Assembly: GCA_031553505.1 (NCBI GenBank)
Contig: JAVBLP010000005.1
Span: forward strand, 62,001 to 126,000
Length of the DNA stretch: 64,000 bases
Direction: 5' to 3'
Source of the DNA: JAVBLP01 sp031553505
GTDB lineage: Bacteria; Elusimicrobiota; Endomicrobiia; Endomicrobiales; Endomicrobiaceae
Positions 17,680 through 24,489 of this stretch are shown in pieces (position 1 is the stretch's first letter; every line of letters starts with the position of its first letter). The translations under genes were made by a program, and so were the position numbers. The notes beneath the pieces were generated by a model that searched no databases, was not told the origin of the DNA, and was given only the letters and a program-made list of their open reading frames with translations.

Positions 17680-18468
17680 ATGCAAAAACGAAATATGGAT
17701 TTTTACGTGGCTTCCGGAACCGGCAATACTCTTCTTTGTGCTGAGAAAATGGCGGATGTTTTTTGCCGGCATGGTTATTCGGTTGATATGAAGCCTCTTG
17801 AATCTGGGTATAAACAAACCGGTGCGGTTTTGGGCATAGCAATGCCTGTTATATGTTTCTCCGCGTTTCCTTATGTGTGGAAATTTATAGAATCTTTGCC
17901 GAAAACAACCGGAAAAGACGTTTTTTTAATGGCAACTTACGGGCTTTCCCACCATGATGTACAATCCGAAACAGGCAAAACATTAAAAAAGAAAGGTTAT
18001 AATCTTCTTGGCGCTAAAAATATTTTTATGCCGCACAACCTTTTTGACAGAAATAAAAATGACGATTACTTTAAACCCATAATAAAACAAGGGCTTAAAG
18101 AAGCGCAGGGATTCGCCAAAGATATTATTGACGGTAAAGCAGAATGGAAATCCGGCGGGTTGTCTTCAAAAATAAAACCCGCCCTGAGCCGGACAGGCTT
18201 TTTTTGGAACCTTTTCAGAAAAAAGCTTTCTATATACTGCGATAAATCTAAATGCATTAAATGTTTGCAGTGCGGAGGGTGGTGTCCCGTTAAAAACATA
18301 AGCTATGTAAACAGGTATCCGGAATTTAAGGGGAAATGTGAAGTTTGTACGCGCTGCGTGGCTTTTTGCCCTTCGCATGCGCTTGATTTTAAAAAAAAAG
18401 AAGCAAACCAGTACAGGGCCGCTTCTTCAGATATGCTTGATTTCTTAAAAAGGGGAAGAAAATGTTAA
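17680..18468 (+). CDS. EFR1-type flavodoxin-ferredoxin protein
   Basis: A 262-residue protein from the ATG at 17680, with GCGAGGA nine bases upstream; an upstream in-frame start at 17602 gives a tail outside the family pattern. Residues 1-160 form a flavodoxin-like domain with the FMN phosphate loop ASGTGNT. Residues about 185-245 hold two 4Fe-4S motifs: CDKSKCIKCLQCGGWCP and CEVCTRCVAFCP. This combination is the EFR1 family, thought to pass electrons between ferredoxin and flavin; physiological partners are unknown. It starts a long tightly spaced operon and overlaps the next small gene by 7 bases. Confidence 0.85.
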   Translation: MQKRNMDFYVASGTGNTLLCAEKMADVFCRHGYSVDMKPLESGYKQTGAVLGIAMPVICFSAFPYVWKFIESLPKTTGKDVFLMATYGLSHHDVQSETGKTLKKKGYNLLGAKNIFMPHNLFDRNKNDDYFKPIIKQGLKEAQGFAKDIIDGKAEWKSGGLSSKIKPALSRTGFFWNLFRKKLSIYCDKSKCIKCLQCGGWCPVKNISYVNRYPEFKGKCEVCTRCVAFCPSHALDFKKKEANQYRAASSDMLDFLKRGRKC

Positions 18469-18632
18469 ATCTTGTTGTGTATTCAATTGTTTTTGGCATC
18501 TTTTATACGGTAATTTTTTTGCTTCTTCACAAAAGCAAGTTTTTAAAAATCACTTTTGCCGGATTGTTTTTGTTTACTGCGATAATGTACTTTGTGCTAA
18601 CGCTGCTTTTGGGCAAGTACGTGCATATATGA
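18462..18632 (+). CDS. Small two-helix membrane protein, 56 residues
   Basis: A short open frame beginning at an ATG that overlaps the stop of the ferredoxin gene by 7 bases, with AGGGGAAG five bases upstream. It encodes a 56-residue protein with two hydrophobic helices (LVVYSIVFGIFYTVIFLLL and ITFAGLFLFTAIMYFVLTLLL) separated by a basic HKSKFLK turn. Its stop shares the ATGA with the next start codon. The good ribosome site and the two overlap junctions strongly suggest a real gene. No family was recognised; it might anchor the ferredoxin protein or be an unrelated membrane peptide. Confidence 0.75.
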   Translation: MLNLVVYSIVFGIFYTVIFLLLHKSKFLKITFAGLFLFTAIMYFVLTLLLGKYVHI

Positions 18633-18910
18633 AAAAGCAAAATAAATTGACATTAATTCCAAGCGTAGGCATAAGCACGGCAAGAGATTTAAATATGATA
18701 GGGATAAAAGATATTGAAGATTTAAAAGATCGTGATCCCGAAAAGCTGTATGAGAAACTTTGCAAAGTGACAGGCAAAAAACAGGACAGATGCGTTTTAT
18801 ATGTTTACAGGTGCGCTGTGTACTTTGCCGATGGCGGGAAAAATAAAGAAAAGTTTAAGTGGTGGAGCTGGAAAGATGAAGAAAAAACAAGAAAAAAGCT
18901 TAAAAGATAG
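18629..18910 (+). CDS. Cdd1-like ('pathogenicity locus') helix-hairpin-helix protein
   Basis: A 93-residue protein with the full layout of the Cdd1/pathogenicity-locus family: an HhH segment LIPSVGISTARDLNMIGI, the IEDLKDRDPEKLYEKL stretch, and CVLYVYRCAVYFA near the C terminus. The helix-hairpin-helix suggests non-specific DNA binding; the function is not established. The start overlaps the small membrane gene by ATGA and the end overlaps the alkD start by 35 bases, so translation is coupled. Being directly next to a DNA alkylation glycosylase supports a DNA-related role (inference). Confidence 0.85.
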   Translation: MKKQNKLTLIPSVGISTARDLNMIGIKDIEDLKDRDPEKLYEKLCKVTGKKQDRCVLYVYRCAVYFADGGKNKEKFKWWSWKDEEKTRKKLKR

Positions 18911-19598
18911 CGTTTTAAAGGATTTAAAATCCAAAAAGAATGATAAATTCGCAAAACATCACGCAAAATTTTTCCAGACGCATAAGGGCGGATACGGCGA
19001 AGGCGATTTGTTTTTAGGGTTGACTGTTCCGCAGCAAAGGGAAACCGCAAAAAAATACTATAAAGAGATATCTCTCAAAGAAACCGAAGGGCTGCTTAAA
19101 AACCCCGTGCATGAAGTAAGGCTTACGGCTTTGATGATTCTTGCCGCTAAGTATGAAAAAGCTTCAAGGGAAGAAAAGAATAAAATAGCTAAAATATATT
19201 TAAGGAATACACAATACATTAACAACTGGGATTTAGTTGACCTTTCCGCGCCGCAGATAGCAGGCGAATATTGGCATAATTCCAAAAAAGATGAAATGTG
19301 GAAGTTTGCAAAATCAAAAAAACTCTGGAATGAAAGAATTGCGATGATTTCAACATTTTACTCCATAAAAAACGGCAGTTTTGATGATGCGATAAAGCTT
19401 GCGGAACACTTTTTAGGGCATAAACACGATTTAATGCATAAAGCGGCCGGATGGATGCTCAGGGAAGCCGGAAAGCGTGACATAAATATATTATACGCGT
19501 TTTTGGATAAGCACTATAAAGTTATGCCAAGGACCATGTTAAGGTACTCCATAGAAAAACTGTCCGATAAAGAGCGCAGGCAGTACATGGCAAAGTAG
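18876..19598 (+). CDS. AlkD-like DNA alkylation repair protein
   Basis: A 240-residue all-helical HEAT-like repeat protein of the AlkD family. The chosen ATG at 18876 follows GGAGCTGGAAAG and lies inside the Cdd1-like gene. Diagnostic segments include FFQTHKGGYGEGDLFLGLTVPQQR, YINNWDLVDLSAPQIAG (with the W and D that line the DNA-binding groove) and LMHKAAGWMLREAGKRD. AlkD removes positively charged alkyl bases such as 7-methylguanine and 3-methyladenine without base flipping. It is the second alkylation repair locus in the window, 10 kb from ada-alkA/ogt. The Smr gene follows after 7 bases. Confidence 0.92.
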   Translation: MKKKQEKSLKDSVLKDLKSKKNDKFAKHHAKFFQTHKGGYGEGDLFLGLTVPQQRETAKKYYKEISLKETEGLLKNPVHEVRLTALMILAAKYEKASREEKNKIAKIYLRNTQYINNWDLVDLSAPQIAGEYWHNSKKDEMWKFAKSKKLWNERIAMISTFYSIKNGSFDDAIKLAEHFLGHKHDLMHKAAGWMLREAGKRDINILYAFLDKHYKVMPRTMLRYSIEKLSDKERRQYMAK

Positions 19599-19605
19599 GA
19601 GATAT

Positions 19606-19884
19606 ATGTCGTTTCAAAAGCTGGATCTTCATCCGATTTTTAATGACAGTAAAGAAATAGATACCCGATTAAACGGCATATTTGCTGAAGCGCATTCAAA
19701 AAAACTTGATTTTATTGAGATAATACCGGGTAAAGGTTCCGGCCAGCTTAAAGCAAAGGTTTTAAGGTTTTTGAATCGTAAAGACATAAAGGCGAAGTAT
19801 TCTAAATATGACGTTGATAATAAAAATTTTGGCAGAATATTTGTTCATTTTAACTGGAAAAAGCTTTTGTCGGATAAAAAATAA
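19606..19884 (+). CDS. Stand-alone Smr domain protein
   Basis: A 92-residue protein that is essentially one Smr (small MutS-related) domain. The LDLHPIF motif near residue 6 and IIPGKGSGQLK near residues 44-54 are the two signature motifs; the C-terminal strand IFVHFNWKK closes the domain. Smr domains bind or nick nucleic acids; stand-alone bacterial versions have been linked to RNA cleavage at stalled ribosomes and to DNA repair, so the exact role here is open. It has GGAG eight bases before the ATG and sits between alkD and the holin-like genes. Confidence 0.88.
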   Translation: MSFQKLDLHPIFNDSKEIDTRLNGIFAEAHSKKLDFIEIIPGKGSGQLKAKVLRFLNRKDIKAKYSKYDVDNKNFGRIFVHFNWKKLLSDKK

Positions 19885-19894
19885 GGAGTGAGAT

Positions 19895-20266
19895 TTGAGA
19901 AATATCATAGTAAGGGTAATTATAAACGTTGCCGCGCTGCTTGTTGTCGTAAACGTTGTTTCCGGGACGGAAATTACAGGTTGGGGCACGCTCATAGCGG
20001 CGGCTTTTGTGATAGGGGTTTTGAACGCCGTAATAAAACCATTTATTATGGTTTTAACTTTGCCGATAAATGTTTTGACGCTTGGCATTTTCACGCTTTT
20101 TATCAACGCTTTTTTGATGTATCTTACTTCCGTTTTGGTAAAAGGGTTTTATCTTCAGGATTTTTGGAGCGCGTTTTTCGGCGCTCTGGTGTTTAGCATA
20201 GTAAGCGTTGTATTAAATATGATAGCCGGTAGCGGCAGTCCGCGTGACAGCGGAGAAAACAGGTAG
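19895..20266 (+). CDS. Four-helix membrane protein, PF04020 'phage holin IV' family (copy 1)
   Basis: A 123-residue protein with four hydrophobic helices and the NAVIKPFIMVLTLPINVLTLGIFTL-type core that marks this family. Despite the 'phage holin' name, members are common chromosomal proteins of unknown function with no proven lysis role. The start is TTG at 19895, 5 bases after AAGGAGTGAG. It is followed after 14 bases by a paralogue with the same core, so the pair arose by tandem duplication. The charged C-terminal tail (SGSPRDSGENR) is not shared. Confidence 0.85.
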   Translation: MRNIIVRVIINVAALLVVVNVVSGTEITGWGTLIAAAFVIGVLNAVIKPFIMVLTLPINVLTLGIFTLFINAFLMYLTSVLVKGFYLQDFWSAFFGALVFSIVSVVLNMIAGSGSPRDSGENR

Positions 20267-20280
20267 CCAGGAGGCGCGAG

Positions 20281-20619
20281 ATGGAAAATTTTTTAATTAT
20301 GATGGTAATAAATTCGGTAGCTTTAATCGTAGTGGCTGCTCTTTTTAAGGGAATAGTAATAAAAAACTGGTTCTCTTTAATACTGAGCGCGCTTTTTATG
20401 GGTATAGTAAACGCTTTTATAAAACCGTTCATTTTGATTTTGACTTTGCCGGTAAATATTCTTACTTTAGGGCTGCTGACTTTGTTTATAAACGGGCTTT
20501 TGCTTTATTTTGTGTCCAAAATAGTCAAAGGTTTTGACATAAAAAGCTACTGGGACGCGTTTTTCGGAGCCTTGATATTCAGCATAGTCAGCATAATTTT
20601 AAACTGGATGATAATATGA
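20281..20619 (+). CDS. Four-helix membrane protein, PF04020 family (copy 2)
   Basis: A 112-residue paralogue of the preceding gene. The core (NAFIKPFILILTLPVNILTLGL, then AFFGALIFSIVSIILN) aligns without gaps with copy 1, while the first 40 residues are less similar. A strong AGGAGGCG ribosome site lies before the ATG. The stop shares ATGA with the HD gene start, so it is cotranslated with that gene. No phage gene is nearby, which argues against a lysis role. Confidence 0.85.
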   Translation: MENFLIMMVINSVALIVVAALFKGIVIKNWFSLILSALFMGIVNAFIKPFILILTLPVNILTLGLLTLFINGLLLYFVSKIVKGFDIKSYWDAFFGALIFSIVSIILNWMII

Positions 20620-21794
20620 TTACAAAAGAACTTATTTTAAGAATTTTTTCTGCGGCAAATATTTTAAGATGGAACGATCACATAAGGCCTTTTGATTTTT
20701 TTGAACTTGATAAACAGGCGCATAAAATGATTATCGCTTATATTGTGGCGAAATTTGAGGAAGAAGACGGCAAGCCCGTGGACTGGATTAAACTTATAGA
20801 AGGCGGGATTTTTGAGTTTTTTCAGAGAATTATGCTGACGGATTTGAAGCCTGAAGTATTTCACGAAATAATGTCTAAAAAAGAAAAAGAGCTCAATAAA
20901 TGGGTTATGGAAAACCTTGAAGACGACCTGTCCGCTTTGCAGGGCGGCATTAAAGAAAGATTTGACGAGTATTTTTCAAACCCCGAATACGCAAAACATG
21001 AAAAAAGAATACTGAAAGCCGCGCACGCCATGGCGACAAAGTGGGAATTCGGCATAATTTACCCGTGGAACGCCATGATATACGGCATTGAAACCACGAA
21101 GAAAGAAATTGAGGAAAGCATAGCTACTTATGACGATTTATCCGGAATAAGAAAGCTTGTGATAAATAAAAAATATTACGGTTTTTTAGATTTGTGCGGG
21201 CAGCTGCGTTTTCAGCAGAGATGGGCGCAGTCGTTTAGAATACCGAAAACCACGGTATTGGGGCATATGCTTACGGTAGCGATATTCTCGTACATCTTCT
21301 CGCTTGAAATGAAAGCGTCAGAAACGAGAATATATAATAATTTTTATTCTTCGCTGTTTCACGACCTGCCGGAAATACTTACAAAGGACATAATAAGGCC
21401 GATAAAATCATCGATAAGCGGGCTTGAAGACATCATAAAAGTGTTTGAAAAAAAGCAGGTTGATGAAAGGATTCTTCCGCTTCTGCCGGAAAGCTGGCAC
21501 GCCCAGATGCAGTATTTTATACAGGATGAATTTTCGGATAAAACCGCGGCAAACGGCAAAGTAAAAAGAGTGGAAAACGCTTCGGAATTTAACGATAAAA
21601 AATATGACGCGGTTGACGGCAGTATAATTGAAATGTCCGATAAGCTGTGCGCTTATATTGAAGCCTCGATGGCTTTGGAATACGGTATTAAATCCGAAAC
21701 TTTGATGGTTTCCAAACAAGCGTTGTACGACACGTACGCCGCCGTAAAACGCAACGGAATAAACTTTAAGCTGTTGTACGATTATTTTATATGA
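20616..21794 (+). CDS. HD-domain hydrolase, YfbR-like
   Basis: A 392-residue cytoplasmic protein with two HD-like halves. The N-terminal half (about 20-150) begins RWNDHIRPFDFFELDKQAHKM. The C-terminal half (about 190-330) has the better preserved motif set: VLGHM, then YSSLFHDLPEILTKDIIRPIK, which gives the His-Asp metal site and the E-I-L-T-x-D-I-x-x-P-x-K signature of the YfbR/HD 5'-nucleotidase group. A phosphohydrolase acting on nucleotides is likely, but the substrate is not known. It begins in an ATGA overlap with the holin-like gene and ends in an ATGA overlap with the next gene. Confidence 0.85.
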   Translation: MITKELILRIFSAANILRWNDHIRPFDFFELDKQAHKMIIAYIVAKFEEEDGKPVDWIKLIEGGIFEFFQRIMLTDLKPEVFHEIMSKKEKELNKWVMENLEDDLSALQGGIKERFDEYFSNPEYAKHEKRILKAAHAMATKWEFGIIYPWNAMIYGIETTKKEIEESIATYDDLSGIRKLVINKKYYGFLDLCGQLRFQQRWAQSFRIPKTTVLGHMLTVAIFSYIFSLEMKASETRIYNNFYSSLFHDLPEILTKDIIRPIKSSISGLEDIIKVFEKKQVDERILPLLPESWHAQMQYFIQDEFSDKTAANGKVKRVENASEFNDKKYDAVDGSIIEMSDKLCAYIEASMALEYGIKSETLMVSKQALYDTYAAVKRNGINFKLLYDYFI

Positions 21795-22192
21795 AAGCTA
21801 AGAATATAGCCATTTGCGCTGTTATACTGCTGTTTTTTTCTTTTGCGGCGGGTTTTGTTTATTTAAAACATTTGCGCATAAAGATGAATTCTGAAGCAGG
21901 CATAGTAGCCGCCGTTATAGTAAATATGCAGATAGCGTATTTTGATTCCGAAGGGAAATTTCTTGATGTTTTGCCAAGCTCCGCGAGCAAAGATTTGGGC
22001 ATAACGCTAACAAAGAATAAGTATTTTACTTCTATGCGCGTTGAAGCGGATAAAGATTCGTTTGAAATGTACGCCGCTTGCGAGAAAGGTTTTTTTAAAG
22101 GTACGCAAATATACGCAAGATACAGCAAAACCGAAGGAATGACAGATTATAGAGTGAACCAAAAGACAAAGATTTGGCTGCCTGAAATTTAA
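21791..22192 (+). CDS. Membrane-anchored protein of unknown function
   Basis: A 133-residue protein with one N-terminal hydrophobic helix (residues 5-25) followed by a lysine-rich stop-transfer-like region and an exported mixed alpha/beta domain. The helix continues into an amphipathic region and then a short beta domain, an outline similar to type IV pilins and pseudopilins, but the prepilin cleavage motif (G-F-T-L-x-E) is missing. The gene begins in an ATGA overlap and is the last in the operon, ending 1 base before the stop of the converging PBP1A gene. No family was recognised. Confidence 0.65.
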   Translation: MKAKNIAICAVILLFFSFAAGFVYLKHLRIKMNSEAGIVAAVIVNMQIAYFDSEGKFLDVLPSSASKDLGITLTKNKYFTSMRVEADKDSFEMYAACEKGFFKGTQIYARYSKTEGMTDYRVNQKTKIWLPEI

Positions 22193-22193
22193 A

Positions 22194-24329
22194 TCAGAAA
22201 CCTTCCTCTTCAATAGTAAGATCCAGCCTTTGTGAATCCGGAAATACCTGGTCGTAATACTGTGAAGGCGCGGTGCCTTTTATAAAAGCTTCAAGAAAAG
22301 CGCCTGGCGTTTTGCTGAGCGCAAGCAGGCCTGTCTGCGGGTCTATAAGCGCCCACTCTATATTGTCAGGCTGCGTAAAATCTATCGTAGGTTTTCCGGC
22401 AAGAGCTTCTTTCATAAACTTTGTCCAGATGGGGCATGCTATATTTCCCCCGGTTGATTTTTCACCGAGCGAAATCGAGCGGTCATCGTAGCCTATCCAT
22501 ACGCCTGCCGCAAGCTGCGGCGTGTAACCTATAAACCATGCGTCGCTGTAATCGTTTGTAGTTCCCGTTTTACCGGCGCACGGCCTGCCTAAATTTTTAG
22601 CGTACCAGCCGCTGCCTCTTTCGATTACGGATTTAAGCATATTGGTCATTATATAACAGGTCTGCGGGGAAAGCACTTCTTTCTGCTGCGGTACGTTTTG
22701 TTCAAGTATTCTGCCGTCTTTGTTTGTGATTTTGTTGATAACGTAAGGGGCTGTTTTTACGCCTCCGGAGCCGAACGTCGCGTACGCGGAAACCATCTCC
22801 TGCAGCGTTACGTCGCTTGAGCCCAGTGATAGCGCTAAAGAGTTTGACATAGGCGTTGTTATGCCGAGCGTCCTTGCCGCCTGTATGACTTTGCGGGGCG
22901 TAACTTTCATTATTGTTTCAACCGCGCAGGTATTGATTGAAAGCGCGAGAGCAGTCCTTAATGTTACGGGCCCCCTGAATTTTCTGCTGTAGTTTACCGG
23001 AGTCCATATTTTTGTAGTATCTGTCAAATCGCTTTCCGGAACGGTTTCGGCTATATTTTCAAGCTCCGTTATATCCCTTGAAACCAAATCCCAGCTCGCG
23101 CCGTTATAAACAAAAATCATCGGTTCGTCTTCAAGAAGCGTCGCCGCGGTCATCCCGGCTTCTACGGCCGCAAGGTAAACAAAAGGTTTAAAAGACGACC
23201 CCGGCTGCCTTTTTGCCTGTATCGCCCTGTTAAACTGAGTTTCTTTAAAATCTCTTCCTCCGACCATTGCTCTTATCGCTCCGGTTTTAATATCCATAGC
23301 GATTAACCCGCCTTGCACTTTTACGGGTTCCCGCTCTTCTTTTTCAAAAACTTTTAATTTGTTTTCATCAAATTTTGAAAGCGATTCTTCAAGCACTTTT
23401 TCAGCGGCGTTTTGAGCCTGCATATCAAGAGTCGTATATATTGAAAGGCCGGACCTGAACAAAATGTTGGTGCCGTACTTCGGCTCAAGCATTATCCTTA
23501 AAAACTCTACGAAATAATGCCCTTTGTTTTGCGTAAGCGTTTCATCTTTTTCCGGCAAAGGTATCGCGAGCGCTTCCATTTCCTGTTCCTGCGTTATGTA
23601 GCCAAGCATACGCATCTTCGCCAAAACGAGGTTTCTCCTTGTAAGCGCCGCTTTTGCGTTTTTAAACGGGTTGTAATAATTCGGAGATTTCGGTATTGCG
23701 GCAAGCATCGCGCATTCCGCGAGGTTCAAATCTTCCACGTTTTTATTAAAGTAAATTCTCGCGGCCGCTTGCGCGCCGTACGCGCCGGTTCCGAAGTAAA
23801 TCTGATTTATGTAAAACTGCAAAATTTCGTCTTTTGAATAATCTTTTTCAAGCTGTATGGTTAAAAGGAGCTCTTTTATTTTGCGGGTAAGCGTTTTTTC
23901 GGGAGTTAAAAATATCGTTTTTGCAAGCTGCTGCGTTATCGTTGAGCCGCCTTCGGCGACTTTTCTTTTCAATATTATTCTGGACAAGGCCCGCATTATG
24001 CCTTTCGTGGAAACGCCCCAATGGAGAAAAAAATCATTATCTTCTATGGAAATAAACGCGTTCTGCAAGTCTATCGGAATTTCATTGATAGGCACAAGAA
24101 CCCTTCTTTCGGCAAAAAGTTCCGCAATAAGGTTATTATCTTTATCATATATTTTGGTGGTAAGGCTTGGCGTGTAGTTTTCAAGCTGGCTTATTGAAGG
24201 CAGCTCTTCCGTCATTTTTTCGGCAGCTTTGCCCGCCGCGATAATACACAATATAATAATGACGAATATTATGTAGAAAGGTTTTTTGTAAAAAGGCCTG
24301 GATTTTTTATTTTGGCTGTTTTGTTCCAT
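22194..24329 (-). CDS. Penicillin-binding protein 1A (bifunctional transglycosylase/transpeptidase)
   Basis: A 711-residue class A PBP from the ATG at 24329, which has GGAGAG upstream; a TTG four codons earlier lacks support. Residues about 20-40 form the membrane anchor. The glycosyltransferase domain has EDNDFFLHWG (catalytic Glu near residue 96) and EGGSTITQQLAK. The transpeptidase domain carries SSFK (active serine), SIN in LALSINTCAV and KTGTTND. It polymerises and crosslinks peptidoglycan at the inner membrane. It is transcribed alone, and its start lies opposite a promoter for the sugar-nucleotide operon. The length is slightly short for PBP1A, consistent with a small OB insert. Confidence 0.95.
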   Translation of the reverse strand: MEQNSQNKKSRPFYKKPFYIIFVIIILCIIAAGKAAEKMTEELPSISQLENYTPSLTTKIYDKDNNLIAELFAERRVLVPINEIPIDLQNAFISIEDNDFFLHWGVSTKGIMRALSRIILKRKVAEGGSTITQQLAKTIFLTPEKTLTRKIKELLLTIQLEKDYSKDEILQFYINQIYFGTGAYGAQAAARIYFNKNVEDLNLAECAMLAAIPKSPNYYNPFKNAKAALTRRNLVLAKMRMLGYITQEQEMEALAIPLPEKDETLTQNKGHYFVEFLRIMLEPKYGTNILFRSGLSIYTTLDMQAQNAAEKVLEESLSKFDENKLKVFEKEEREPVKVQGGLIAMDIKTGAIRAMVGGRDFKETQFNRAIQAKRQPGSSFKPFVYLAAVEAGMTAATLLEDEPMIFVYNGASWDLVSRDITELENIAETVPESDLTDTTKIWTPVNYSRKFRGPVTLRTALALSINTCAVETIMKVTPRKVIQAARTLGITTPMSNSLALSLGSSDVTLQEMVSAYATFGSGGVKTAPYVINKITNKDGRILEQNVPQQKEVLSPQTCYIMTNMLKSVIERGSGWYAKNLGRPCAGKTGTTNDYSDAWFIGYTPQLAAGVWIGYDDRSISLGEKSTGGNIACPIWTKFMKEALAGKPTIDFTQPDNIEWALIDPQTGLLALSKTPGAFLEAFIKGTAPSQYYDQVFPDSQRLDLTIEEEGF

Positions 24330-24411
24330 TATGCTCTCCAATCGTTAATACGTGATTATATTTTAAATTTAAGATTGTGTCAAAAACGCTATTTTGCGAT
24401 TTCGCGCCTTT

Positions 24412-24440
24412 TTGATTTTGAGAGTCAAATTTGATAAAAT
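24412..24440 (+). promoter_or_regulatory. Promoter of the sugar-nucleotide/hisS operon
   Basis: TTGATT (24412-24417) and TAAAAT (24435-24440) are 17 bases apart, 49 bases upstream of the first ATG. The same box pair occurs before argF. Confidence 0.6.
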
Positions 24441-24489
24441 CCGTTTAGAATTCAATTAAATTTGCGCATTATAAATTGAGAGGTGCATT

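Noticed and set aside
19895..20619. Prophage remnant suggested by the 'phage holin' family name
   Set aside because: No phage structural, lysis or integrase gene is nearby, and PF04020 proteins are common in chromosomes.
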